From the NCBI GenBank assembly GCA_934098505.1, contig CAKOOR010000006.1, forward strand, positions 1 to 64,000: a DNA stretch of 64,000 bases, written 5' to 3'. Of the stretch, positions 33,940 to 42,796 are shown piece after piece. The notes under the pieces were generated by a model. That model did no database searches and was not told the DNA's origin. It saw nothing but the letters and a program-made list of their open reading frames with translations. This DNA is from an uncultured Bacilli bacterium (lineage in GTDB: Bacteria > Bacillota_I > Bacilli_A > RF39 > UBA660). The stretch's first letter is position 1. Each line of letters starts with the position of its first letter. The translations under genes were made by a program, and so were the position numbers.

Positions 33940-35456
33940 TATTTATATAGCGTCATAGGGTTAATCGCTTTACTTCCCTTCGTATAAGGTACACCAGTCC
34001 AGAAACCTAAATGCAAGTGTGTTCCAGTAACTTGACCAGTTTTACCCATTGCCCCTATTTTCTGTGCTCTACTTACTTGTTGACCCCTTGAAACATAAAC
34101 AGCAGACATATGTCCATAAATAGAGTAATATCCATTTGGGTGTTGAATAATAACGTTGGTACCAATCGTCCAAGTACCTGGACCATTAGGTCCTGCATGA
34201 ATAACTGTACCAGCTGCAATAGCAAATATTGGAGAACCATAGCCGGTACCAGAAATGTCTAATCCATCATGACTAGAACGATTAAACAAATATCTCTTAC
34301 CAAAACCAGATGTAATCATATACCCTGGCAACGTTGGCCAAGCATATTCAGTACCATCATCAACATAATTGCCCCAGTTACCACTACTAGCAACTTTTTT
34401 ACCTTTAACAATAACTTCATTTACTGTTTCCCTTACTACATAAGTATTTTCCTTATCAATTACAACTTGTTGACTAGCATCACCATTAATAACCTGGGTA
34501 CGAGAAGCAACACGTCTAATACCATTAACACCTTTGGTTTGAACTAAACGATAACTTGTATCTTTAGAATAATCGTATTTTGTTTCGGTTGAATATTTCT
34601 CTTCAACATCAGCCACTATATATTTATCATATACTAATTGTAACATTGGGTTAATTAATGATATAACCACAGTATCACCAACCGCCAACAAATCATTTTC
34701 ACTTTTGTATTTTGGGTTGGCTACTAAAAACTCAGAAACATTTAACTCATTAGCTTCAGCAATACTAGCTATCGTATCACCCACTTTGACTGTATATAAT
34801 GATTCTTTATTATCAGTTCCAAATAACAAATATTTACTTAAACTATCAACATCTGTAAATATTTTTTCATCTGTACTTATGTATGATTCTTTGATAGAAA
34901 TATCCTCTTGAAAATAAATATTTTCAATTCTTTCACCAACACCAACTATTTCTTTTTGTTCATTATTTATATAAGCCAAATATTCATCTTCAGGAATAAA
35001 TGACAAAATAACCTTTTTTATCGCCTCTTCAAACACTTGCTCATCTAAAACATTAATTTTAAATAATACTTTAGAATCACCATCATTTTCTTTACTACTA
35101 ACGGTAATTGTATATCCTTTAATGGTAAAATTCTTTGATTCTTTAATTTTATCATATATCTCATTTACGCTTGAAACATTTGAATTATAAGTATTTAATT
35201 TTGTGATTGAAAAGCCCTTTGGGGGATATACTTGCTCAACATTATATTCTTCTTTAATGCTTGATTGCTCTTCATTAATAAGATTATATAAATCGTCTTG
35301 ACTATCAATCATACCTATTTTTTCGCCATTTAAGTATACTTGATAAACCCCGTCTACTTCATCAGCATAACTAGTTTTATAAGAAGTAGCAATAAACATT
35401 GCGACTCCAAATATCATAGTTGTTAAAATGCATAGAATTTGTGTTTTTTTACTCAT
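33939..35456 (-). CDS. exported LysM-G5-M23 peptidoglycan endopeptidase
   Basis: A 505-aa protein. A signal peptide ends near residue 31 (TSYA). Residues 221-266 are a LysM domain (YTVKVGDTIASIAEANELNV), about 283-355 a G5 domain (ETKYDYSKDTSYRLVQTKG...VVRETVNEVIVKGKK), and about 375-505 an M23 domain with ligands His396, Asp400, His449, His480 and His482 (HDGLD, YGHM, HLHLG). It likely cuts peptide cross-links while bound to the wall. It overlaps dnaB and walJ by one base each, so it belongs to the rplI-dnaB-walJ-rlmH unit. In other Bacilli different genes occupy this position. Confidence 0.9.
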   Translation of the reverse strand: MSKKTQILCILTTMIFGVAMFIATSYKTSYADEVDGVYQVYLNGEKIGMIDSQDDLYNLINEEQSSIKEEYNVEQVYPPKGFSITKLNTYNSNVSSVNEIYDKIKESKNFTIKGYTITVSSKENDGDSKVLFKINVLDEQVFEEAIKKVILSFIPEDEYLAYINNEQKEIVGVGERIENIYFQEDISIKESYISTDEKIFTDVDSLSKYLLFGTDNKESLYTVKVGDTIASIAEANELNVSEFLVANPKYKSENDLLAVGDTVVISLINPMLQLVYDKYIVADVEEKYSTETKYDYSKDTSYRLVQTKGVNGIRRVASRTQVINGDASQQVVIDKENTYVVRETVNEVIVKGKKVASSGNWGNYVDDGTEYAWPTLPGYMITSGFGKRYLFNRSSHDGLDISGTGYGSPIFAIAAGTVIHAGPNGPGTWTIGTNVIIQHPNGYYSIYGHMSAVYVSRGQQVSRAQKIGAMGKTGQVTGTHLHLGFWTGVPYTKGSKAINPMTLYK

Positions 35457-36808
35457 TAATATTCTCCTTCTTTTTCTAAAACCATATAGTTTTTGAAATT
35501 CATCATTGTTGGTTCAAATAAGACAGTAAACTTACCAGTACCACCTTTTCTATGTTTAGCTATTATTATATCAGTTTCTACATTTTCTGATTTTCCTAAT
35601 TCCGTCTTTGCTTTATAATAATCTTTTCTATTTATAAACATAACAATATCGGCATCCTGTTCGATTGAACCTGATTCTCTTAAATCAGCAAGCATTGGTT
35701 CATTATTTTCTCTTTTTTCTGCATTACGTGAAAGCTGAGCTAAAGCTATAACTGGCACTTTTAGTTCCATTGCCATAGTCTTGATTGCTCTTGAAATATC
35801 TGAAACTTCCTGTTGTCTTGATTCTGGACGTCTACCTCCCATTGTAAGCAACTGCAAATAATCGATGATAATCAATCCTAAACCCTCTTTTTTAGTTGCT
35901 AATCTACGACATTTAGCTCTAATGTCATTAACGGTAATACCAGAGTTATCTTCAATATAAATATTCGTATCAGCAAGTTGACTTACTGCCTCATTATATT
36001 TTTTCCAATCATTTTGACCAAGCTGGCCGTTAGTTAATTTTTTACCTTCGATTCCACCTAAAGCACTTATCATACGGTTAACTAACTGTTCAGCTGACAT
36101 TTCTAAGTTAAATACAGCGATAGCCTTTTTAGTACTCATCGCCGCGTGCGTTGCAATATTCAAAGCGAAAGCCGTCTTTCCCATACCGGGGCGAGCCGCT
36201 ATTACTATCATTTCACCTTCATGTAAACCACTTGTAGCCTTATCTAAATCATAAAAACCGGTTTCTAATCCAGAAATAACACTATGGTTTTGTGATAAGT
36301 ATTCTAATTGTTCTTGAGCCCGAGCTAAAACTTCATTAATGGGAGCAAACTCTGTAGTTTGACGTGACCTAATAACATCTAAAATGTTTTTTTCAGCCGT
36401 ATCTAAAAGGCTAGTTACATCATCAGAATCATTATAAGCATCTGTTACAATGTCCGTAGCCGTAATAATTAAATTACGAACAATCATTTTTTCTTTAATT
36501 ATATTAATATAATAATCTAAATTAGCAGCACTAACAACTGAGTCCATTATTTCAGCTAAATATGATACACCACCAATTGCTCCCATACTCTTAGTTTTAT
36601 CTAATTCATCAGCTATCGTCGTTTGATCTATAGGAATCCCAGCATCATGCAAGTTTTTTATAGCAAGAAAAATCTTTCTGTTAGCATCACTGTAGAACAT
36701 ATCTTCAGATACTTCTTCTAAAACTTTGCTAACGACCCTCTCATCAAGAAAGCAAACACCCAAAACTGACATCTCAGCATCTAAATTTTGTGGCATTTTC
36801 CTTGCCAT
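35456..36808 (-). CDS. dnaB: replicative DNA helicase DnaB
   Basis: Hexameric fork helicase, 450 aa (called DnaC in Bacillus). The N-terminal domain starts MARKMPQNLDAEMSVLGVCF; the RecA-like C-terminal domain has Walker A ARPGMGKTAFALN, the LIIIDYLQLL Walker B and the arginine-finger region QLSRNAEKR. No intein is present. It lies between rplI and the M23 gene, as in the conserved rplI-dnaB arrangement. Confidence 0.97.
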   Translation of the reverse strand: MARKMPQNLDAEMSVLGVCFLDERVVSKVLEEVSEDMFYSDANRKIFLAIKNLHDAGIPIDQTTIADELDKTKSMGAIGGVSYLAEIMDSVVSAANLDYYINIIKEKMIVRNLIITATDIVTDAYNDSDDVTSLLDTAEKNILDVIRSRQTTEFAPINEVLARAQEQLEYLSQNHSVISGLETGFYDLDKATSGLHEGEMIVIAARPGMGKTAFALNIATHAAMSTKKAIAVFNLEMSAEQLVNRMISALGGIEGKKLTNGQLGQNDWKKYNEAVSQLADTNIYIEDNSGITVNDIRAKCRRLATKKEGLGLIIIDYLQLLTMGGRRPESRQQEVSDISRAIKTMAMELKVPVIALAQLSRNAEKRENNEPMLADLRESGSIEQDADIVMFINRKDYYKAKTELGKSENVETDIIIAKHRKGGTGKFTVLFEPTMMNFKNYMVLEKEGEY

Positions 36809-36817
36809 AATATCACC

Positions 36818-37258
36818 TTACTTCACTAAATTAACTCTAATATTGAAACGAACCTTCTTGTGTAACTCAATTGTTACATTATGAACTCCCAACGTATCCA
36901 AAGGCGAATCAATTTGAATTTGTTTTTTATCAACTTTATATCCCATTTTATTTAATTCTTCTGCAATTTGTTTAGATGAAACATTACCAAAAACTTTATC
37001 CATAGCACCAGTTTTTACTTTAAAAGTAATATTTTCTCTAATTATTTTATCACGCATTTCCTGCATTGCTTTTATTAACTTTTCTTCTTCTAATTTTCTT
37101 TTATCTAATTCATTAGATAAAATTTTCGTACTTGTCTTTGTTGCTGCTACAGCCAAACCATTTTTAATTAAATAATTCATACCATAGCCATCACTAACTT
37201 CAATAATATCATCTTTTTTTCCTTGTTTTTTTACATCTTTTAGTAATATAACTTTCAT
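36818..37258 (-). CDS. rplI: 50S ribosomal protein L9
   Basis: L9, 146 aa, with the N-terminal domain MKVILLKDVKKQGKKDDIIEV and VSDGYGMNYLIKNGLA, a long connecting helix and the C-terminal domain. It starts a unit with dnaB from a strong promoter and follows the rpsF-ssb-rpsR operon, as in Bacillus, but without gdpP in between. Confidence 0.97.
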   Translation of the reverse strand: MKVILLKDVKKQGKKDDIIEVSDGYGMNYLIKNGLAVAATKTSTKILSNELDKRKLEEEKLIKAMQEMRDKIIRENITFKVKTGAMDKVFGNVSSKQIAEELNKMGYKVDKKQIQIDSPLDTLGVHNVTIELHKKVRFNIRVNLVK

Positions 37259-37285
37259 GATTTATCTCCTTTTTAATTCCTACCT

Positions 37286-37314
37286 ATTGTATCAAATATA
37301 TATCTATCAGTCAA
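37286..37314 (-). promoter_or_regulatory. promoter of rplI-dnaB-walJ-rlmH
   Basis: Minus-strand TTGACT and TACAAT separated by exactly 17 bases, about 28 bases before rplI. This is one of the best sigma-A matches in the window. Confidence 0.8.
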
Positions 37315-37495
37315 AAAAATTCATGCTTTTATTTATTAATAATCCCACTTTTTCAAACTATTTTTTTATAAATTTACTGTGTAAAAACTCCTGTTTACTA
37401 TGTGTTATTTTATATAAATTTTAATAGTAATATAATATTAATAAGTTTTATGTTTAATTAATCAAAATTTCTAAAAAATACAATTTAACCCAAAA

Positions 37496-37518
37496 GAAAA
37501 AGACTAAAATTAGTCTTT
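37496..37518 (-). terminator. terminator of rpsF-ssb-rpsR
   Basis: An 8-bp perfect stem (AAAGACTA/TAGTCTTT, loop ATTT) followed by TTC and TTTT on the minus strand. It includes the rpsR stop codon. Confidence 0.75.
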
Positions 37519-37728
37519 AACATATGGAATTAATGCCATAAATCTAGCATATTTAATTTGTTGTGCAATATGTCTTTGGTGTTTAGCACAAGCACCACTT
37601 TGTCTTCTATTAACGATTTTACCTTTTTCAGTAACATACTTTAAAATAATAGGTACATCTTTATAATCAATAGATTTTCCAGCACACATTTGACAAATTT
37701 TCTTTTTTTTGCGATAAAATTCTGCCAT
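37510..37728 (-). CDS. rpsR: 30S ribosomal protein S18, zinc-binding form
   Basis: S18, 72 aa, of the small-subunit platform. The cysteines in KKICQMC and the later CAKHQR form the zinc-binding motif found in C+ S18 proteins. It is the last gene of the rpsF-ssb-rpsR operon and its product binds as a heterodimer with S6. Confidence 0.97.
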   Translation of the reverse strand: MAEFYRKKKKICQMCAGKSIDYKDVPIILKYVTEKGKIVNRRQSGACAKHQRHIAQQIKYARFMALIPYVKD

Positions 37729-37745
37729 TGCTTATTTCTCCCTTC

Positions 37746-38240
37746 CTAGAAAGGTAGGTCATCATCAGTTAATGATACTTCGTTACCCATAGCTGCATAT
37801 GGATCCATATCTAAATCAGCAGTGACGATATCATTATTGACCATACCATTATTATTTGGTACTGCGTTATTTGCAGTATAAGATGAAGTATTTAAACTAT
37901 TTTCTACAGGTTGACTACCACCGTTTCTTGAACTTAAGAATGTTATATTATCAGCAATAACTTCGGTAATATATCTTTTTGTTCCATCTTGCGCATCGTA
38001 ACTTCTTATTTGAATACGTCCTTCAACGGCAACTTGAGAACCTTTAGTACAATATTTAGCTACATTTTCAGCTTGCTTTCTCCAAGCAACACAATTGATA
38101 AAATCAGTTTCTTTTTCTCCATTTTGGTTAGTAAAATTTCTATTAACCGCAAGAGTAAATGAAGCAGTTACATTACCAGATGCCATTGTACGTAATTCAG
38201 GATCTCTAGTCAATCTTCCTATTAAAATTACTTTATTCAT
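37746..38240 (-). CDS. ssb: single-stranded DNA-binding protein
   Basis: SSB, 164 aa. The OB fold (1-108, starting MNKVILIGRLTRDPELR and including NFTNQNGEKETDFINCVAWRKQAENVAKY) is followed by an Asn-rich linker and the acidic tip SLTDDDLPF that recruits repair and replication partners. It lies between rpsF and rpsR, the standard arrangement. Confidence 0.97.
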   Translation of the reverse strand: MNKVILIGRLTRDPELRTMASGNVTASFTLAVNRNFTNQNGEKETDFINCVAWRKQAENVAKYCTKGSQVAVEGRIQIRSYDAQDGTKRYITEVIADNITFLSSRNGGSQPVENSLNTSSYTANNAVPNNNGMVNNDIVTADLDMDPYAAMGNEVSLTDDDLPF

Positions 38241-38243
38241 TTT

Positions 38244-38534
38244 TTACTCCTCATCTAATTTGATAATTAAGTGTCTAATAATATTTTCATCAATAGACAT
38301 TTTACGATTAACTTCTTTGATAGCATCTTTACTAGCAGTCATAGTCATAACATAGTAATAACCACTGATTTCCTTCTTAATAGGATATGCTAACTTCTTT
38401 TGTCCCATTTCTTTAAAGCTTTCTACTTTAACTTTAAGACTTTCTGCTAATTTTTTTACATTTTCCGCAGCAGCCTTAACATTACTCTCTTCCATAGTTG
38501 CTTTAACAATGAACATCATTTCATATTTATTCAT
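38244..38534 (-). CDS. rpsF: 30S ribosomal protein S6
   Basis: S6, 96 aa. MNKYEMMFIVKATMEE at the start and LAYPIKKEISGYYYVM in the middle are diagnostic. With S18 it binds the platform of the small subunit. It heads the rpsF-ssb-rpsR operon, which has a strong promoter and a leader that matches the S6:S18-binding RNA motif, so autoregulation is likely. Confidence 0.97.
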   Translation of the reverse strand: MNKYEMMFIVKATMEESNVKAAAENVKKLAESLKVKVESFKEMGQKKLAYPIKKEISGYYYVMTMTASKDAIKEVNRKMSIDENIIRHLIIKLDEE

Positions 38535-38548
38535 TTTTTACACCTCCT

Positions 38549-38583
38549 CTTGGTCTTCCGGCTTACACTTAAAGTGAAGCAAG
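38549..38583 (-). ncRNA. S6:S18 ribosomal leader RNA
   Basis: In the rpsF leader, CTTG and CAAG close a stem; an inner hairpin GCTT-CACTT/AAGTG-AAGC follows; the 3' side carries an unpaired CCGGAAGAC. This layout, a hairpin with an asymmetric bulge containing CCG just before rpsF, is that of the known S6:S18 leader, whose bulge mimics the binding site on 16S rRNA. It ends right at the ribosome site of rpsF. Confidence 0.75.
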
Positions 38584-38605
38584 GAGTAATCACTACTCGC
38601 AAAGT

Positions 38606-38634
38606 ATTATAACAAACCATAACTTATAATTCAA
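38606..38634 (-). promoter_or_regulatory. promoter of rpsF-ssb-rpsR
   Basis: Minus-strand TTGAAT and a perfect TATAAT separated by exactly 17 bases. The transcript would start near 38599 and include the S6:S18 leader. The rest of the spacer up to 38821 shows nothing else. Confidence 0.85.
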
Positions 38635-38821
38635 GAGCTTTTACAATTCCGATTAAATAAATTTCTAACTTCCAGTTTTTTTAATTATGGGAAGTTAATT
38701 CTAAAAATTAACATGCAAACTACTATTTAAATTATCATTGTCTTTGCCTAAATTATTTTTAAAAATATTTCTTTTTTGCAAACGAAAAATAATTTTTTCA
38801 TAGATTTTTAATAAAGAAATG

Positions 38822-38844
38822 AAAAAGACTTCCTAAGAAGTCTT
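38822..38844 (-). terminator. terminator of the transporter gene
   Basis: Minus-strand stem AAGACTTC/GAAGTCTT, loop TTAG, followed by TTTC. It includes the last base of the transporter stop codon. Confidence 0.7.
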
Positions 38845-40384
38845 AAACATAAGCCATTACTGCAAATAAAATTAACAATAAGACTAAAAGGATAATGGTA
38901 ATTTTCCAGATATTCTTTAACCATTCTTTGTATGAAACATCATACATTGAAAGGCCAGTAACTAAAAGAACACTAGTTGGAGCTACCAAAGAAACTAAAC
39001 CATTTATTGAAGTCATAATGACAAGCATTGTTCCAGTATAATCAGCAAATCTTGCTGCATATACAGCTCCTAAAGTGAATCCAGAAAAACCAAAATCAAC
39101 ATGGAAGAATGATGCTAAAGCATTAGCAACAGTTGCACTAATTGGATTAAATGTTGTACCAACAATCTTATCAACGATTGTGTTAGTAAATCCACTCCAA
39201 TAGCAAATAACAAACATTGTATAAGCAAGAACAACAAATAAAGCAGGTTTCAATGTTTTTTTCATTCCTTCAACAGCGCCATCTAACATTTCGTCTATTT
39301 TAACTTTGCTAAATAATTTAACAAAAATCAAAATAATCATCGCTATATAGCATATTGTATAAATATCCCATGATCCAAAAGCACTAATTTTTCCTAGAAT
39401 GTATCCAAAAATAGCATGTGAATTGCCACCAATAGTAACTGTAACTTTTGTTGTTAACCAAGTATGGAATGTATCAAATACATCAATGCCAAAAGCACTA
39501 TTCCATGGCATATATCCTAAAATGCAGAATACGAATAATACAATAAATGCCACCAAATATGGCCAAGCTTTACCTTTCTTCTCATCTCCTGTTAAAGGAA
39601 CTAAATCAACTGATTCTGCTTCAATATCTTTATTTTTGTTTTTCATTTTAATTAGAACCATATTTAGTACTAGTAAAGCAATTACTAAAATACCATATCT
39701 TACAGCTAAATTAGTAGTAATTTTTACATTCATTGTGCTTTCTAAATAAGAAAGTCCTAAAGTAGCTGTAGTTTGCCCAACAAGACCAACTATCATAGCT
39801 CCAAATGTCATCATTACACTTTTTAATTTTCCAAAGCCTAAACGACTAGCAATGCTTATTACAAGTGGAATGAACAGTAATATTGGAAAACTTTGACTAG
39901 ACATTGATACAAATAATGCAATAATAACAGTATGTACTAAAGCAAACCATTTCTTTCTTGGTTGCCAAAATGAAACAGCATCATTAACTAATTTTTTATA
40001 ACCATTAGTTTTCGAAATAACACCGTAAAACAAACCAACAACTAAGACAAATATAAATTGTAGTAAGTAATAATTTGATGCATAGAACATTGATAAAAAC
40101 ATTTCATTAATACCAGTTCTAGCTGGATCACTAGTTGTTAAGTTAGCGCCACTAAATGTCCCTGAGGGAACTATCCAAGTTAAAACAATAGCAACAAAAA
40201 TACTTATAGCTAAAGCTTTAAATAGGAAGTGACTTACTTTTTCTGATGTTTTTTTATCACTAACTACTTTCGTTTTGGAAACTTCTTTTTCAGTTTCTTC
40301 CAAAACAGCTTCAACTTCTTTTTCTACTTTAGAAGCTTTTGTTGTTTTGGAAGTACTTTTCTTTTTTCCATTTTTCTTTTCCAT
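38843..40384 (-). CDS. YfcC/DcuC-type membrane transporter
   Basis: A 513-aa protein with about 11-12 membrane segments after a charged, Lys/Glu/Thr-rich N-terminal tail of about 60 residues. The segment SIFVAIVLTWIVPSGTF is typical of the YfcC (C4-dicarboxylate or amino-acid carrier) branch of the ion transporter superfamily, and the QSFPILLFIPL and SGFTNTIVDKI regions resemble its two hairpin-loop repeats. The substrate cannot be read; basic amino acids or dicarboxylates are guesses. Start chosen at the ATG with GGAGGTAAAGAAA before it; the frame opens five codons earlier at a TTG. Confidence 0.75.
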   Translation of the reverse strand: MEKKNGKKKSTSKTTKASKVEKEVEAVLEETEKEVSKTKVVSDKKTSEKVSHFLFKALAISIFVAIVLTWIVPSGTFSGANLTTSDPARTGINEMFLSMFYASNYYLLQFIFVLVVGLFYGVISKTNGYKKLVNDAVSFWQPRKKWFALVHTVIIALFVSMSSQSFPILLFIPLVISIASRLGFGKLKSVMMTFGAMIVGLVGQTTATLGLSYLESTMNVKITTNLAVRYGILVIALLVLNMVLIKMKNKNKDIEAESVDLVPLTGDEKKGKAWPYLVAFIVLFVFCILGYMPWNSAFGIDVFDTFHTWLTTKVTVTIGGNSHAIFGYILGKISAFGSWDIYTICYIAMIILIFVKLFSKVKIDEMLDGAVEGMKKTLKPALFVVLAYTMFVICYWSGFTNTIVDKIVGTTFNPISATVANALASFFHVDFGFSGFTLGAVYAARFADYTGTMLVIMTSINGLVSLVAPTSVLLVTGLSMYDVSYKEWLKNIWKITIILLVLLLILFAVMAYV

Positions 40385-40512
40385 TTTCTTTACCTCCAAT
40401 TAGATTATAGCACAATTCCAACTCTTGCCAAGTACTTTTAGTTGAAATATTTCTTCACATTTATAGGAAAAGCCTTTATTTTTTTCTTATGGTAAACATT
40501 TCTTTGCTCAAA

Positions 40513-40728
40513 CTAAGTTAATCTACTAACAGTATTTACATTTTTTAAACAAAATGATTCCAAATAAGGTATCAGCACATTTTTATATAACTCTTCAAAA
40601 GAGCTATAGTTAGCCATATTCTCTTTTATAAGATTCGCTATTTTCTCAGTTCTAACAAAGCCAACTTTCTTAAACCATTCAAAATCTGGTCGCATTTCTT
40701 CTCTTAATATCCATTTTTCACTCTTCAT
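40513..40728 (-). CDS. small uncharacterised protein
   Basis: A 71-aa open frame starting MKSEKWILREEMRPDFEWF, with basic and aromatic residues and no signal or membrane segment. The composition looks protein-like, but no family was recognised and the ribosome site is weak. It lies in the gap between typA and the transporter. It could be a real small gene or the remains of one. Confidence 0.35.
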   Translation of the reverse strand: MKSEKWILREEMRPDFEWFKKVGFVRTEKIANLIKENMANYSSFEELYKNVLIPYLESFCLKNVNTVSRLT

Positions 40729-40763
40729 AAACTTTTTTAATAGCAATGTTTTTTTACTTTTGA

Positions 40764-40799
40764 TAAAAAAAGATTAGCACAAACTATTACTAATCTTTT
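40764..40799 (-). terminator. terminator of typA
   Basis: Minus-strand stem AAAAGATTAG/CTAATCTTTT with a 13-base loop and a run of seven T. It lies just after the typA stop. Confidence 0.85.
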
Positions 40800-40804
40800 C
40801 AAAA

Positions 40805-42610
40805 TTATTTTCTATTAACTCTAAATCTTTCGTTAGGATCTAAAATCTTCTTACGAAGTCTAATAATAGCAGGAGTAACCTCTACATATTCATCTTCTTC
40901 GATAAACTCTAAAGCCTCTTCTAGACTAAATGTCTTAGGAGTAACTAAAGCAATGGCATCATCAGCCGACTTACTTCTGGTATTAGACATTTCTTTGTTT
41001 TTACATGGATTAACATTTAAGTCATTATCTCTATTATGAATACCTACAATCATACCGATATAAATATCAGCACCCGGTCCTACAATCATTTGACCTCTGT
41101 CTTGTAAGTTATATAATGAATAACCTAAAGCTTTACCAGTTTCCATTGAAACAAGAACTCCGTTTTTACGACCTCTAATCTCCCCAGCATAAGGTTTATA
41201 TTCATCAAATGAGCGAACCATAATACCCTCACCCTTAGTATTAGTTATAAAGGCACTCCTATAACCAATTAAACCACGAGTTGGCGCACTAAATTCTAAA
41301 TGTGTATATCCTTCTTCCCCATTAGACATAACAAGTAAAGTAGCCTTTCTTTCTTGTAAATCCGAAATAATTGTTGAAGCATAATCACTTGGCGTATTAA
41401 CGATTACTGTTTCATAAGGTTCACATTTACGACCGTCAATTTCTTCAAATAAAACTTCTGGTTTGGAAACACATAATTCATAACCTTCACGACGCATCTC
41501 TTCAAGTAATACCGATAAGTGTAATTCACCACGGCCAGATACTTTAAATCCATCCGTACCAGGTAATTCTTCTACTTCTAATCCAACATTCGTTTCTAAT
41601 TCTTTTTCTAATCTTTCTTTAATATGGCGAGAAGTCAAGAACTTACCACTTTGACCAGCAAATGGTGATGAGTTAACCATAAAGTTCATTGACAAAGTAG
41701 GTCTTTCAATAATAATAGGAGGTAGAGGATCAACAACACCTTGAGGACATAAAGTATCACCAATGGAAATATCCTTGCAACCAGCAACTGTTACAATATC
41801 CCCATAATAAGCCTCACTCACTTCTTTTTTCTTAATACCTTCATTTACAAATAACTTAGAAATTCTGAAAGACTCAACGGCACCAGTATTACGACATAAA
41901 GTAACCATTTCGCCAGTCTTTACAACGCCTTTAGTAACACGACCAATACCCAAACGGCCAATAAATGAATCGTAATCTAATTGGGAAACTTGAAGTTGTA
42001 AAGTATCATCAACACTACCTTCATAAGGTTTAACTTGCTTTAAAACCGTTTCAAGTAATGGTGAAATATCATCTTCTAAATGATTTAAATCCAAAGTAGC
42101 TTTGCCATCTCTAGCAACACCATAAACAATAGGAAAATCTAATTGCTCATCTGTCGCATTTAACTCCATAAATAAATCAAATGTCATATTAACTACTTCT
42201 TCTGGTCTTGCATCTTTTTTATCAATTTTATTTATGAAAAGAATAGGTCTTAAATTTTGTTCTAAAGCCTTCTTAAGTACAAATCTCGTTTGAGGCATTG
42301 GTCCTTCTTTAGCATCAACAATTAAAATAACTGTATCAACCGTACGCATAATTCTTTCTACTTCACTTGAAAAATCAGCATGACCTGGAGTATCAACGAT
42401 ATTAATCTTATAATCTTTATATCTAATAGAACAGTTTTTAGAATAAATGGTAATACCTCTTTCTCTTTCCAAGTCATTACTATCCATAACTTGTTCATGA
42501 ACTACTTCATTTTCTCTAAAAACACCATTTTGTTGTAGTAACGCATCTACTAAAGTACTTTTACCAGCATCTACATGTGCTACTACTGCAATATTAATAA
42601 TCTTATCCAT
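40805..42610 (-). CDS. typA: ribosome-associated GTPase TypA/BipA
   Basis: A translational GTPase of the EF-G type, 601 aa. G motifs are AHVDAGKST (11-19), the RGITI switch, DTPGHADF and NKIDKKDA. The unique C-terminal domain (about 480-601) is present. It acts in ribosome assembly and stress adaptation in other bacteria. It is monocistronic here. Confidence 0.96.
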   Translation of the reverse strand: MDKIINIAVVAHVDAGKSTLVDALLQQNGVFRENEVVHEQVMDSNDLERERGITIYSKNCSIRYKDYKINIVDTPGHADFSSEVERIMRTVDTVILIVDAKEGPMPQTRFVLKKALEQNLRPILFINKIDKKDARPEEVVNMTFDLFMELNATDEQLDFPIVYGVARDGKATLDLNHLEDDISPLLETVLKQVKPYEGSVDDTLQLQVSQLDYDSFIGRLGIGRVTKGVVKTGEMVTLCRNTGAVESFRISKLFVNEGIKKKEVSEAYYGDIVTVAGCKDISIGDTLCPQGVVDPLPPIIIERPTLSMNFMVNSSPFAGQSGKFLTSRHIKERLEKELETNVGLEVEELPGTDGFKVSGRGELHLSVLLEEMRREGYELCVSKPEVLFEEIDGRKCEPYETVIVNTPSDYASTIISDLQERKATLLVMSNGEEGYTHLEFSAPTRGLIGYRSAFITNTKGEGIMVRSFDEYKPYAGEIRGRKNGVLVSMETGKALGYSLYNLQDRGQMIVGPGADIYIGMIVGIHNRDNDLNVNPCKNKEMSNTRSKSADDAIALVTPKTFSLEEALEFIEEDEYVEVTPAIIRLRKKILDPNERFRVNRK

Positions 42611-42796
42611 AAATAAAACCCACTTCCATTTAATACTTTTAAGATATTACTACATTTTTTTCCAAATTACAAGTAGTAAATACTTATTTTTTTATTTCCT
42701 TTTTTTAGTCATTTTAAAGTTTTTTTATATATCTTTTATCGAGTTAATTTTTATAATAGCCTAAGTAAATTCTTCCTTAAAATCATTTAAGCTTAT

